Source: DAIOEK01 sp963721445 (GTDB lineage Bacteria > Chloroflexota > Anaerolineae > Anaerolineales > Anaerolineaceae). From it: a stretch of 64,000 nt of DNA. Made by a program: the position numbers and the translations under genes. Shown here one piece after another: positions 18,407-27,788 of this stretch. Position 1 is the stretch's first letter. Each line of letters opens with the position of its first letter. The DNA lies in assembly GCA_963721445.1 (NCBI GenBank), contig CAVRIZ010000008.1:558001-622000 (forward strand). Reading direction: 5' to 3'. The notes under the pieces were generated by a model that did not search any database, was not told where the DNA came from, and saw nothing but the letters and a program-made list of their open reading frames with translations.

Positions 18407-18992
18407 ATGAATTTGACACGTTGTTTTATTGCCATCGATTATCCCCAAACTATCCTGGATCGGGTTATCAAAATCAGAGATGAAATGAAGGCGATGGTTC
18501 CAGTTGGAACCGTGCGATGGGTATCGAATACTAATTTGCACCTGACCATTAAGTTTTTGGGAGAGGTCTCTTCATTCGTGTTGGAAGAAGTCCGAGCAAA
18601 TATGCGGAACGTCTGCGCGGGAATGCAGCCCATTCAACTCCATATCCGAGGGGTGGGTGTTTTTCCAAATTCCAGGAGCCCAAAGGTCATCTGGATAGGT
18701 GCTGACGGATCTGATTCATTATTGACTCTTGCTCGGCGATGTGATGATACTTGCGCTCTGTCAGGAATCGCGAAGGAAGATCGGCCATTCAAACCGCATC
18801 TGACGGTCGGACGTATAACTCAGAGCGCCTCAGAAACCCATTTGCGGTTGATCAGCGACCAAATTCGCGCTACTCCAGATCCAGAGTATGGTACATTCGT
18901 GGTTGACCACTTGATTCTGATTTAAGAGTGACCTACGACCAAACGGACCGATTTATACAGCCATTGAGATATTCCCATTCATCAAGAGCTAA
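18407..18992 (+). CDS. thpR: RNA 2',3'-cyclic phosphodiesterase ThpR (frameshifted near 3' end)
   Basis: 2H phosphoesterase (LigT family), about 194 residues after repair, which opens 2',3'-cyclic phosphate ends of RNA. The two catalytic HxTx motifs are HLTIKFLGE (about residue 46) and HLTVGR (about residue 130), with the RCFIAIDYP start. The open frame stops at 18925 after VVDHLILI, but skipping one base near 18920 continues as FKSDLRPNGPIYTAIEIFPF to a stop at 18992, which is the conserved family C-terminus. This is one of the insertion-type frame breaks in the window. It lies between the 6S RNA and rsfS. Confidence 0.88.
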
Positions 18993-19053
18993 TCCCACTT
19001 CATCGAAATTCTTCACAGTAGATGTGTTAGAATGAGGACTATTAAGGATAGCC

Positions 19054-19404
19054 ATGGTTGATCAAAATTACGAAATCGCACACAAAATTGTAAGCGCATT
19101 GGAAGAAAAAAAAGCTGAAGATATCATCCTGATGGATATTCAGGAAGTTGCCTCATTCGCAGACTATTTTATTGTCTGCTCCGGTACATCAGATCGGATG
19201 CTTCGTTCATTAGCAGATGTCGTCTCAGAAACTGCCCACAAAGAAGCCAGCCTGCGGGTTAAACTAGAAGGATCTGCTGAGAATGGATGGGTCGTTGCCG
19301 ATTGTGGAGACGTGGTTGTTCACCTTTTCTCTCCGTCCCGTCGCGAATATTATCGCCTGGAAGAGTTGTGGGATAAGGGAAAGGTCTTGTTAAGGCTTCA
19401 ATAA
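19054..19404 (+). CDS. rsfS: Ribosomal silencing factor RsfS
   Basis: 116-residue protein that binds ribosomal protein uL14 and blocks subunit joining when nutrients are short. Family motifs are KAEDIILMDIQEVASFADYFIVCSGTSDRMLRSLADVV and the C-terminal GDVVVHLFSPSRREYYRLEELW (quoted here in parts of one conserved domain). A short leader with AAGGAT precedes the ATG, and TAGAAT (19028-19033) may be the -10 box. It is normally near nadD/obgE, but neither is in this window. It ends in a strong terminator. Confidence 0.95.
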   Translation: MVDQNYEIAHKIVSALEEKKAEDIILMDIQEVASFADYFIVCSGTSDRMLRSLADVVSETAHKEASLRVKLEGSAENGWVVADCGDVVVHLFSPSRREYYRLEELWDKGKVLLRLQ

Positions 19405-19421
19405 CCCAGTTCAAACAATGA

Positions 19422-19448
19422 CCGGAGCAGAAATCTGCTCCGGTTTTT
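19422..19448 (+). terminator. Rho-independent terminator of rsfS
   Basis: CCGGAGCAG (19422-19430), loop AAAT, CTGCTCCGG (19435-19443), followed by TTTTT. Confidence 0.88.
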
Positions 19449-19560
19449 ATCGGTATATAACACACCGATCCTTCTTAACCCTTCACTTCCGGGGGATATA
19501 GTTGTGTATTCCCTTCCGTCTGAAAATGGAGAAAGCCAATCGCACCTGGTAGGGGAAATC

Positions 19561-20028
19561 TTATTGGTTTTTTAGCAGATCCAATATTTCTTTTGAGTGA
19601 TCAGCTGGTTTCACATTTTCAAAGACTTTGATTATTTTTGAGTCACCACCGATGAGGAAGGTCGTTCGGTGGACTCCATCATAAGTTCTACCAAAATTCT
19701 GCTTTGGTCCCCATACACCATACGTATCGCATAACTTGTGACCCACGTCAGATAAGAGAGGATACGGAATGTGATATTTTTGTTTGAACTTTACATGAGA
19801 TTGTTGAGTATCCGGGCTGACTCCCAGGATGATCACATTGGCTTTTTGGTATTCCCCATAATCATCTCGAAAATTGCATGCTTCGGTCGTGCAACCAGGT
19901 GTATCATCTTCGGGATAGAAATAGAGTAAGAATGTTTTCCCTGCATAATCAGATAACTTATGAATTTTCCCAGTCTCATCGGGTAGCGAAAAATCAGGCG
20001 CTTTTTTACCGGCTTGAGGTATCATCAT
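19561..20028 (-). CDS. bcp: Thioredoxin-dependent thiol peroxidase (Bcp/PrxQ)
   Basis: Peroxiredoxin of 155 residues that reduces hydrogen peroxide and organic hydroperoxides using thioredoxin. The peroxidatic Cys is in YPEDDTPGCTTEACNFRD (about residue 46) with the resolving Cys five residues later, as in the Bcp/PrxQ type. GVSPDTQQSHVKF and LLSDVGHKLCDTYGVWG follow. AAAGGAAG precedes the ATG. No signal peptide. It is convergent with rsfS. Confidence 0.95.
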   Translation of the reverse strand: MMIPQAGKKAPDFSLPDETGKIHKLSDYAGKTFLLYFYPEDDTPGCTTEACNFRDDYGEYQKANVIILGVSPDTQQSHVKFKQKYHIPYPLLSDVGHKLCDTYGVWGPKQNFGRTYDGVHRTTFLIGGDSKIIKVFENVKPADHSKEILDLLKNQ

Positions 20029-20131
20029 TCACTTCCTTTCAAAATTATTGTATATCTTTTGAAGAGGAATTGACGGGATTATGTATAGGGAAAGAAAGAT
20101 TTGGAATATCGCTAAATCGTCACAAAAACTA

Positions 20132-22096
20132 TCAAAGGATGGTGCGGATGGTACCCATTTTTGTGATCGAATATCCAGGTAGTATCGATAACCGTGCTTG
20201 AAAAGCTGGATCCTGGGCAGTTTCCAGTAGGACATGCAGCGGCGGATCCGCGAGATACTCTTCAGGGATGATCAACTCATAGGTTTCATTAAATAAGGGT
20301 ATAAAATCGAGATCCAGCGCGCTGGCTGCCGAAGCGATACCCAATCCACAATCCGCCCTATTTGAGGAAACAGCAGCTGCCACTGCCAGGTGAGTATATT
20401 CTTCCTGATCATAACCTGAAATGTCGGTCGAATTTAATCCCAGTTTCTTAAGATGATAGTCCAATAAAACCCGGGTGCCGGCTCCGCGCTGCCGGTTAAC
20501 AAAACTTACCTGTTGACTTGTAATATCAGACAAGGCTTGAATGTTCTTCGGATTCCCTTTTTGAACAATCAATCCCTGAATGCGTTCTGCCCAATGGACG
20601 ACTGCCACTTTCCTTCCATCCAGATATTGCCGAATATAACTGAGGTTATATTCACCCGTTTCAGGATCCAATAGATGAGAGCCCGCGGCATGCGCCTCGC
20701 CGCGACGTAGTGCCACCAATCCTCCCAAACTTCCAACATTGGTCGAGACGAGCCGGATCCCCTTTTGAAATAACTCATCAGCCAGGACATCCAGGGTCAG
20801 ATCATGCGACCCTGAAAGGAAGACTGTCTTTTCCAATTCTTTAGGGTGACGAAACAATCGAACTGTCACCTGAGATCCCGCTTCCAACCCCTGCGTTCCC
20901 CGGGGAAAGATGGTGATTCCATCGGCTTTCACGAGGGAATTGATCACTCCTGCTCCGCGAGGAAGGGGTGCGGCTAGCATCACACCTGCAACCTTGCCGG
21001 CAACCATACGGATATAGTCATCGTCTCCTGCAGGAGAGTTGACTTTGTGGGTGAGTTTGGCTGAGATCAAATCCACAATTGGCATTTTTTGACCGGTCCA
21101 GATCGCCAGGGTGGGTTGAATTAATATTTCCCCGGTCATCGCCGCGGAAACCGGATACCCCGGAACACCGATGATCGGGACTTTTCGGGTTTCATTGACC
21201 TTAATCATGCCAAGAATCACCGGATGACCGGGTCTAATGGCTATTCCGTGGACCAATAACTCACCAAGCGATTCCACTACCACAGAACTGTAGTCTTCCG
21301 AGCCGGCTGATGATCCAGCATTAACTAATACAAGGTCATGATCTTGTGCCGCTGACCAAACCTGCTGTTTGATCTCTTCAAAATCGTCTTTTTGGACCGG
21401 AAAGCGAGTCGCTTTGCCACCCCATAGATTGATCTGTCCCGCAAGGACAATGCTATTGAATTCAATGATGGAGCCGGATCTTGCCTCCGCGCCAACTGGA
21501 ACCAATTCAGTGCCAGTGGGTAGTATCGCCACCCGTGGGTTTCGGGTAACAAGAATTTGAGCATGCCCACAGGCTGCCATTGCGCCCAGATCCACCGGTC
21601 GGATGGCATGTCCAGCTGATAGAACCAATTGGGTCGCCACAATATCTTCGCCCAGCAAGCGAACAAAACTCCACGGCGAGACAGCTGCTCGAATCTCTAT
21701 GTATTTTGGGTTTCGGATATTCGTTGCCTGAGTACCCAATTCATCAAACGAATCTACCTGTTCGATCGGAATGACCGCATTGGTCGATTCAGGGAGGGGA
21801 TCACCAGTATCCACGTAGTTCGCCTGGGATCTCATGTTCAATCGAACTGGTTTTGAGGGAAGGGCAGTCGCTGTGTCTGACGAATGTACCGCAAATCCAT
21901 CCATTGCTGCCGAGTGATAATGCGGGGAAGAGATCTTCGCCCAAACAGGTTCAGCCAGGATCCTTCCGACACTGTTTTCATCCAATGGAATTAACTCGGT
22001 GCCTAACACCCCGTTGATTCCCGCTTCAGACAGTGCTTGAATCCAGCGTTGCCAGGCTTGATCAAAGGGAATATCCGTCAGATATACGCTCATCAT
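20132..22096 (-). CDS. moeA: MoeA fused to a periplasmic-binding-like domain
   Basis: 654 residues. Residues 1 to about 420 are a complete MoeA (molybdopterin molybdenumtransferase): SPHYHSAAMDGFAV, VDTGDPLP, PTGTELV, NAGSSAGSEDYSS, HGIAIRPGHPVILG and GVPGYPVSA. From about 425 a PBP-like domain follows (FLSGSHDLTLDVLADEL, SLGGLVALRRGEAHAAGSHLLD, RQRGAGTRVLLDY, DCGLGIASAA), as in the LysR-substrate-binding or ModE-linked fusions. The second domain may sense molybdate, tungstate or the cofactor; that is inference. It lies directly after a polysaccharide deacetylase gene and near a second, separate moeA, so the organism may insert two metals (Mo and W). Confidence 0.92.
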   Translation of the reverse strand: MMSVYLTDIPFDQAWQRWIQALSEAGINGVLGTELIPLDENSVGRILAEPVWAKISSPHYHSAAMDGFAVHSSDTATALPSKPVRLNMRSQANYVDTGDPLPESTNAVIPIEQVDSFDELGTQATNIRNPKYIEIRAAVSPWSFVRLLGEDIVATQLVLSAGHAIRPVDLGAMAACGHAQILVTRNPRVAILPTGTELVPVGAEARSGSIIEFNSIVLAGQINLWGGKATRFPVQKDDFEEIKQQVWSAAQDHDLVLVNAGSSAGSEDYSSVVVESLGELLVHGIAIRPGHPVILGMIKVNETRKVPIIGVPGYPVSAAMTGEILIQPTLAIWTGQKMPIVDLISAKLTHKVNSPAGDDDYIRMVAGKVAGVMLAAPLPRGAGVINSLVKADGITIFPRGTQGLEAGSQVTVRLFRHPKELEKTVFLSGSHDLTLDVLADELFQKGIRLVSTNVGSLGGLVALRRGEAHAAGSHLLDPETGEYNLSYIRQYLDGRKVAVVHWAERIQGLIVQKGNPKNIQALSDITSQQVSFVNRQRGAGTRVLLDYHLKKLGLNSTDISGYDQEEYTHLAVAAAVSSNRADCGLGIASAASALDLDFIPLFNETYELIIPEEYLADPPLHVLLETAQDPAFQARLSILPGYSITKMGTIRTIL

Positions 22097-22108
22097 TCTC
22101 CCGTCAGG

Positions 22109-23053
22109 TTATTGAAACGGAACCGGCGTGGATACAGGAGACCAGGGTAAGATTTTAGAGAAATCTGCCATATCAAACTCACCCCGAACTTCAATCCGGC
22201 TAAGGTAGAAAACCACATGGATCGAGTGAATATAGGAGGTGCCTAACCCAACTGCCCCTGTGTAACCGGAACTGGCTACTCCGCCACCAACGGTTGCATC
22301 AAATGCCCCAAATGGATAGGCGTATGTATACACAGGCTGCCCAATGGCATCCTGCAAGACCGACTTGGAATACACGGATTCCGATTCAATCGAACCGTGA
22401 TTCTTGGAAAGATCGATATGAGAATGACTATGGCTGCCTATCTCCCAACCGGCAGCTGCCATTTCTTTCAGCTGATCCGCGGTGACAAAATCTGTAGCTT
22501 TCAACCGGTTGGTAACAATGTAGAACGTGCCCACCAGACCCAGATCTTTCATAACCGGAAAAGCATTCTGATACACATCCAGATCGCCATCGTCAAATGT
22601 GATCACCACTGTTTTTTCTGGCAACGATCCTCCATCCCGGAGGACTTTCACCAGATCGTGGACAGTCACACTTGTATATCCCCAATCCTTGAGGGCATTC
22701 ATTTGGGCGGAAAACATGCTTGGGGTGACATCATAGCGACCGGGTTTTTCGGTAAAACGAATATGGTGATAGAGGATGATCGGGGCGATTATCTTCGCCT
22801 GCTTCGGGTAAGTGATCCAAACAGGTGTAGGTGTTGGCAATGGTGTACTGGTCGCTGTAGCTGTCAGCGTCGCCGGTAAGGGAGTATTCGTCTGCGTTGG
22901 AGTTAATGCAACGGCCACCTTTGTCTGTTGTTCACCGATCTGATCCATGATCGAAGCGGCAATGGCTGTCTGTTGCACCGGAGTGATAGCCCCCGGATTA
23001 CAGGAGGAAAGAAGGAATGCAAAAAGTAGCAGTGTAATTGAGATGGATTTCAT
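22109..23053 (-). CDS. Polysaccharide deacetylase lipoprotein
   Basis: 314 residues. The lipoprotein signal ends LLSSC (Cys18), followed by a Thr/Pro-rich linker (about residues 50-78) and a NodB-homology domain (CE4). Catalytic motifs are VVITFDDGD (Asp-Asp pair), the metal motif SHSHSHIDL, and YAYPFGAFD. It should act outside the membrane, deacetylating peptidoglycan or an exopolysaccharide. Its start overlaps the stop of the upstream moeA by four bases (ATGA), so it is translated with cofactor-synthesis genes; no functional reason is evident. Confidence 0.9.
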   Translation of the reverse strand: MKSISITLLLFAFLLSSCNPGAITPVQQTAIAASIMDQIGEQQTKVAVALTPTQTNTPLPATLTATATSTPLPTPTPVWITYPKQAKIIAPIILYHHIRFTEKPGRYDVTPSMFSAQMNALKDWGYTSVTVHDLVKVLRDGGSLPEKTVVITFDDGDLDVYQNAFPVMKDLGLVGTFYIVTNRLKATDFVTADQLKEMAAAGWEIGSHSHSHIDLSKNHGSIESESVYSKSVLQDAIGQPVYTYAYPFGAFDATVGGGVASSGYTGAVGLGTSYIHSIHVVFYLSRIEVRGEFDMADFSKILPWSPVSTPVPFQ

Positions 23054-24285
23054 AGCAATTCTACGTTGATCCTGGTTCCGGCTGAAAGTCCGGTCTGATC
23101 GGATGGTATGTGAGCCAGAGCATCGGCGCGAACCAGATTAAATATCAGGTTACTTTTAAAATAGATCGGCGTCGCGATCCAATGATCAGGTGTTCCCGAG
23201 AGGCTGACTGGAACCCAATCTTCTCTACCTGCGACAGATGGAATATTCGCGCCTAATTCCGCTGTGACGAATGGATGGAAATTCTGGTCGATTTGACCGA
23301 GCAACTTGTGAACAACGGGCTTCACAAATAATCCGGCAATCACCAGCGCGCTGACCGGATTTCCCGGTAAACCGATCACCGGCTTGCCGTCACAGACAGC
23401 CAGGATGGTGGGTTTGCCAGGTCTCACCTGAACACCATGCACAAGGACTCCCGGTTTCCCGAGACTTCTGAATCACTACTGAAGTCAGATCTCTGGAAGA
23501 TGCAGAAGAACCTGCGGTAACCAGCAGTACATCACACTCAGAGAAGGCTTTATTGGCTATTTCGCGCATCGCCGCTTCATTATCAGGAACAATTCCAAAA
23601 GGGATAGCTTCCCCCCTGCTTCGTGAACGACCAGACCCATGGTGGTGGTATTGATGTCGCGCACCTGACCGAGCTCTGGAGCCAGCTCTGGTGATATCAC
23701 TTCATCCCCGCTCGAAATTATCCCGACTCTCGGTTTTCTTCCGACAGAAATCGATGTATGCCCGATCGACATCAAACCGCCAATTTCAACTATGCGCAGT
23801 TTTTTTCCCTTCGGTATGACCAAATCGCCCTTTTTGACATCCTCACCAGCCTGGATCTGGTTTTCATTGGCGCTAACGGCTTTATAAATTTCCACTTCGC
23901 CAGTGTGGACCTGCTGGGTTTGTTCAACCATCACAACCGCATCCGCTCCTACGGGGATCATCCCGCCGGTGTGGATCAGCGCTGCCTTGCCGGCTTCCAC
24001 CTGAAATGATGGCCTTCCTCCCATTGGCACTTCCCCAATTATCGTCAATAGAGCCGGGATACTATCGGATGCACCATGTGTGTCTCCCGCTCTGACTGCA
24101 AATCCATCAACAGTACTGCGCGGGAACTCTGGTAACGGATGCGGTGCGAACACATCCTCAGCCAGGATTCTACCGATGGCTTGCATCGTGGGAATCGTCT
24201 CCGATGCTAACGGTTTATCTGGAATGGTCATCAGAAAATAAGAGAGTGATTCAAACGGAGGTCGCAAAGTTAAGAATTGAGGCAT
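23050..24285 (-). CDS. moeA: Molybdopterin molybdenumtransferase MoeA (two frame breaks)
   Basis: Stand-alone MoeA of about 411 residues after repair. The first frame covers the N-terminal domains (LPEFPRSTVDGFAVRAGD, HTGGMIPVGADAVV, ISSGDEV). At 23611-23616 a run of six C (G on the coding strand) should be seven: adding one base continues VHEAGG as EAIPFGIVPDNEAAMREIA...LLVTAGSSASSRDLTSV. Near 23464 one extra base breaks the frame again, after which KLGKPGVLVHGVQVRPGKPT...GLPGNPVSA restores the MoeA C-terminus. Two independent breaks could mean decay, but the codon-level conservation on both sides argues for sequence error. It lies between the UbiA-like gene (one base gap) and the deacetylase. 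Confidence 0.85.
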
Positions 24286-24286
24286 T

Positions 24287-25195
24287 TTATAGAGTCCAGA
24301 AACTGTAGGTTAAGAAATAGGCTGAGACAAGGAAAAGCGCACCTGCAGTGATTCGATACAATCTCCAGGCGGGTTTCTCCCCGGATGCGATCCTGTTCAG
24401 CAGATAGACTTGCAGCGAAGCAATTATAGCCGTTATTAGTACCGGCCAAATGATCCTCCACGACAGCCCCATCCAGAACGCTGCCCCCAATACCAGGTAA
24501 CCCAGGAGTATCAGGGTATGGTGTGTCCTGACCCCGTTTTGCCAGCCAATTCGGGTTAATAACGTACCGGTTTGATTGCCAGAATCCACTCCAAACGATT
24601 CAAATTGAAACGCAATTTGCATCGCGAAGAAAAATGCAGTTAATGGAAGCGTACTCATTGAAACCATCCTGTTCAGATCCTGATTGTGAAGCAGGAAAGC
24701 GACTGCCGGAATAATTTGACAGGCTAAGAATGAGAAAATGAACTCGCCCAGACCAGATTCCCATAATCGGAAAGGTGGAATCACCAATAATAGGGCAAGC
24801 AAAAAACCAGTAATGATTACTAAACCCAACGTGAGATATAGAATCCCCTGGTATATCATCAAGACCGTGATCACTGCGGCAGTAGTAAAGAGGGCGGAAA
24901 TGACAACAAACAAGGTATTCTGAATTCGCAGGTTTTTCCTTTTTTCTGTGGGCGTATCAAGTTTTGTGCTTTTAAGGATTACCGACTGACGGGTGTAAAA
25001 CTCTTGAAGTACCAGGATGCCAGAAACGCCTACTCCGATCCAAAGTAAACCGAGGAAAAAAGAAGACCATATTATCCGGCTTCCCAGATAACGGGCAATA
25101 CCTACTCCAAGGAGATAGAGCAGGAGGAGACAGAAGGCATAATATCCATTTCTGCGGTTGATGAGTCGTGCGATCGGATGTATCAATTCGGTCAT
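24287..25195 (-). CDS. UbiA-like multi-spanning membrane protein
   Basis: 302 residues with about eight to nine membrane helices. The overall plan resembles UbiA prenyltransferases: WESGLGEFIFSFLACQIIPAVAFLL recalls the GLGE..-FG.L...G segment, and FGVDSGNQTGTLLTRIGW recalls the second D-rich region before the ...T-L-R-G stretch. The first N-D-x-x-D motif that binds prenyl diphosphate is not visible (LQEFYTRQSV is at that position). It may be a divergent or inactive member, perhaps for quinones. It lies in a tight set with the SDR gene (9 bases upstream) and moeA. Confidence 0.6.
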   Translation of the reverse strand: MTELIHPIARLINRRNGYYAFCLLLLYLLGVGIARYLGSRIIWSSFFLGLLWIGVGVSGILVLQEFYTRQSVILKSTKLDTPTEKRKNLRIQNTLFVVISALFTTAAVITVLMIYQGILYLTLGLVIITGFLLALLLVIPPFRLWESGLGEFIFSFLACQIIPAVAFLLHNQDLNRMVSMSTLPLTAFFFAMQIAFQFESFGVDSGNQTGTLLTRIGWQNGVRTHHTLILLGYLVLGAAFWMGLSWRIIWPVLITAIIASLQVYLLNRIASGEKPAWRLYRITAGALFLVSAYFLTYSFWTL

Positions 25196-25204
25196 ATCGG
25201 TATT

Positions 25205-25969
25205 TTACGTCGTCGTTTCCAACCCAAGTGCAGTAACGCGAATGATCTGTCCGGAAATATACTCGTTCTTGATCACATATTCCAGTGCCTGTGAAATCTG
25301 CTCTGCACTCACTGCTGCCCCACCCGGACTTCTCGACAGTAGACGCTTCCACTCATCTGTCGAAGACCCATCCGGTGGGATTACCGGTGCCAAAGCCAGG
25401 CAATTTACCCTGATGTGTGGTTTGAGCCGTTTTGCCAATATTTGAGTCAGATGCTCGACACCTGTCTTTGACAATCCGTACAGAGGATACTTACTCCAAG
25501 CCTGGTCAGCGAAAAAATCACTAATGTTAATTATTGATCCATGATCTTTTATGCGGACGGCTGCCTCCTGTGAGCAGAACAAGGGCGCCCGCAAATTTAA
25601 ATTCATCGTCGATGCAAAATCTACTTCGGGCAGGGTTAATATATCACCGACTTGCATAACCGCCGCACTGTTGACCAGGAGTTCTAAATTACCGTCTAGT
25701 CTATCCAGTTCCTGAAATAGATGGTGGATCGCTTTGCCATTTGTTAGATCCGCTTGAAAGATCGATGCCTGACCTCCATGAGCCAGAATCTGGTCACAGG
25801 TTTGACGCGCGGCTTCATCGGAGTGGGCATAATGGATGGCAACCTGATAACCAAGTCCGGATAATGCGATGGAGATCATCCGCCCGACCCGGTGCGCTCC
25901 TCCGGTTACAAGTGCAATCGGGAGCCGTTGGGAATTCTTATCCTTTTCGCGGGTTTCCGGTAATGGCAT
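25205..25969 (-). CDS. SDR family oxidoreductase (pteridine reductase/FolM-like)
   Basis: Short-chain dehydrogenase of 254 residues with a Rossmann fold. The cofactor motif is VTGGAHRVGRMI rather than TGxxxGIG, as in pteridine reductases and FolM; NSAAVMQVG is the NAG-like motif, INISDFF holds the Ser-equivalent (Asp here), and YPLYGLSKTGVEHL is the YxxxK motif. LAPVIPPDG and the C-terminal ISGQIIRV fit the class. A dihydropteridine or dihydrofolate substrate is plausible, also because the neighbours make pterin cofactors, but that is inference. The gene starts a minus-strand set. Confidence 0.82.
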   Translation of the reverse strand: MPLPETREKDKNSQRLPIALVTGGAHRVGRMISIALSGLGYQVAIHYAHSDEAARQTCDQILAHGGQASIFQADLTNGKAIHHLFQELDRLDGNLELLVNSAAVMQVGDILTLPEVDFASTMNLNLRAPLFCSQEAAVRIKDHGSIINISDFFADQAWSKYPLYGLSKTGVEHLTQILAKRLKPHIRVNCLALAPVIPPDGSSTDEWKRLLSRSPGGAAVSAEQISQALEYVIKNEYISGQIIRVTALGLETTT

Positions 25970-26056
25970 GAATTGATTCTAGCATGATTACAGCCGATTT
26001 CAGATGTGTCCAATTATCTCTAAAACGGCTTGGCAGGAAAATGGTTTATATTAACA

Positions 26057-26065
26057 TGTTATAAT
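26057..26065 (+). promoter_or_regulatory. Extended -10 promoter of the amino-acid ABC operon
   Basis: TGTTATAAT (TGn plus perfect TATAAT, 26060-26065). No well-placed -35 box is seen, which is usual for extended -10 promoters. The leader is about 55 bases and holds the GGAGGAG ribosome site. Confidence 0.55.
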
Positions 26066-26127
26066 TTAAATAGAGGTGGGGTATCCTGCAATATCCCCTT
26101 AAATTTCATTCGTTCTGGAGGAGAACT

Positions 26128-26877
26128 GTGAAACAACGCGTATTCCTGATCCTATCCATTGTTATACTGTTCAGCATGGTTTTAAGCGCTTGCGCCCAAA
26201 AATCATCTAACGTCAAGGTCGCAACAGATGCTACCTTTCCACCCTTTGAGATGATGGACGATACGGGCAAGAAACCGGTCGGCTTCGACATCGAAATGAT
26301 GGAAGCAGTAGCCGCGAAAGCCGGTTTTCAGGTGGAATGGGTAAATATCGGATTTGATGCGGTTATCTCCGGTGTTTCTCAATGCCAATACGATGCTGCC
26401 GCAGCCGCCATCACCATCACTGATGATAGAAAACAGAATGCATTATTCAGCGACCCATACATCAACGCCGGTCAGATCGTCACCGTCCGTAAGGATGAAA
26501 CAACCATCAAAGGACCTGCCGACCTGGTTGGTAAGAAGTTGGGAGCTCAGTTGGGTACCACAGGCGAAATTGAAGCGAAGAATATCGCCAACACCGATGT
26601 AAAACCCTACGACTCCTATGATCTGGCATTTCTTGATCTCATAAACGGACAGATCGATGCCGTAATTGCCGACTACCCGACCGCCCTCGGATTTATTGGA
26701 CAGAACAGCGATAAATTGATGACGGTTGGTGAAGTATTCACCAATGAATCCTACGGGGTTATGGTCTGCAAGGATAAAGCAGATCTTGTTTCAAAGATCA
26801 ATAAGGCACTCGCAGAATTGAAAGCCGATGGGACTATTGCCAAGCTCGAACAAAAGTGGTTGGCAGCATCGAATTAA
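26128..26877 (+). CDS. Polar amino-acid ABC transporter, substrate-binding lipoprotein
   Basis: Type-3 solute-binding protein (SBP_bac_3), 249 residues. It starts with GTG (GGAGGAG upstream) and has a lipoprotein signal with lipobox LSAC (Cys22). Binding-domain landmarks are VATDATFPPFEMMDD, VGFDIEMMEAVAAKAGF, AAAAITITDDRKQNALFSDPY, VGKKLGAQLGTTGE and INGQIDAVIADYPTA, typical of Gln/Glu/Arg/His-binding proteins. It feeds the permease and ATPase genes that follow; an attenuating terminator lies between. Confidence 0.93.
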   Translation: MKQRVFLILSIVILFSMVLSACAQKSSNVKVATDATFPPFEMMDDTGKKPVGFDIEMMEAVAAKAGFQVEWVNIGFDAVISGVSQCQYDAAAAAITITDDRKQNALFSDPYINAGQIVTVRKDETTIKGPADLVGKKLGAQLGTTGEIEAKNIANTDVKPYDSYDLAFLDLINGQIDAVIADYPTALGFIGQNSDKLMTVGEVFTNESYGVMVCKDKADLVSKINKALAELKADGTIAKLEQKWLAASN

Positions 26878-26896
26878 CTGCGGATGTTCGCACAGA

Positions 26897-26925
26897 AGCG
26901 AGGTCCAAAGTGACCTCGCTTTTTT
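26897..26925 (+). terminator. Intra-operon terminator after the binding-protein gene
   Basis: AGCGAGGT (26897-26904) pairs with ACCTCGCT (26913-26920), followed by six T. Its place between binding protein and permease would let the cell make more binding protein than membrane subunits. Confidence 0.8.
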
Positions 26926-26949
26926 CATACCACTACAGGCATAGGTAAA

Positions 26950-27783
26950 ATGGACGATCTAGACCAACCTCCCATATCCACAGCGGATTTTCCGCTCCCC
27001 ATTTCATCCAACAGGAATCCTAAATGGAAATTTGATCGATGGTGGATTCTTGTTGCTTTTGTTATAGCCATGATCATCTTGCTTGTAATCACCAGCCCTG
27101 ACCCTTATAGACGCATTGTGCTCTTCGTCAAGGATGGTATCGGCGTGACGTTAATGGTTACCGTCACCTCGTTCGTTCTTGTATTATTCGCCGGCTTGAT
27201 TGGTGGTTTGGGCCGATTATCCAAGAATCCGATTCTATCCGGGCTCGCTTCGATCTATGTTGAAGTGGTTCGCGGCATACCCCTGCTGGTGCAGCTATTA
27301 TTCTGGTATTTTGCTTTTCCATCCGTCATCCAATCATTTGGGAAAACAATTCATTACCAGCCTTTTGAAAATTATCTCGCCAATCCTGTTGGTATGGCCA
27401 TTCTCGGTCTGACCTTCTGCTACGGCGCCTATATGAGCGAAATTTACCGCGCTGGAATTCAAGCAATCCCAAAAGGCCAGATGGAAGCAGCGCGAAGTTT
27501 GGGTATGTCTTATTTCCAGGCAATGCGATATGTCATCATTCCGCAAGCTGCCCGGGTGATCCTGCCCCCGGTTGGAAATGAATTCATTTCCCTGTTGAAG
27601 GACTCCTCCCTGGTCAGTGTTGTCGCGGTAGCCGATATGACCCGTCGTGGACGGGAGTTTATGGCTGCCAACTTCATCCCGATTGAAACCTGGCTGATGG
27701 TCGCTTTACTCTACCTGGTCTTGACCCTGCTCTCCGCTCGCATCGTCACCTGGATCGAACAGAAAACCCGGATTGAGAGGTAA
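26950..27783 (+). CDS. Polar amino-acid ABC transporter permease
   Basis: 277 residues with an N-terminal helix and a five-helix HisM/GlnP-type domain (DGIGVTLMVTVTSFVLVLFAG start). The cytoplasmic EAA loop is GIQAIPKGQMEAARSLGMSY. VEVVRGIPLLVQLLFWYF is the characteristic PAAT permease segment. Only one permease gene is present, so it probably acts as a homodimer with the ATPase encoded 5 bases downstream. Confidence 0.93.
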   Translation: MDDLDQPPISTADFPLPISSNRNPKWKFDRWWILVAFVIAMIILLVITSPDPYRRIVLFVKDGIGVTLMVTVTSFVLVLFAGLIGGLGRLSKNPILSGLASIYVEVVRGIPLLVQLLFWYFAFPSVIQSFGKTIHYQPFENYLANPVGMAILGLTFCYGAYMSEIYRAGIQAIPKGQMEAARSLGMSYFQAMRYVIIPQAARVILPPVGNEFISLLKDSSLVSVVAVADMTRRGREFMAANFIPIETWLMVALLYLVLTLLSARIVTWIEQKTRIER

Positions 27784-27788
27784 TAGCC

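Noticed and set aside
22840..22915. Thr/Pro-rich codon repeats in the deacetylase (and in the PBP tail at 63225-63420)
   Set aside because: These are low-complexity linkers within exported proteins, not DNA repeats or CRISPR.
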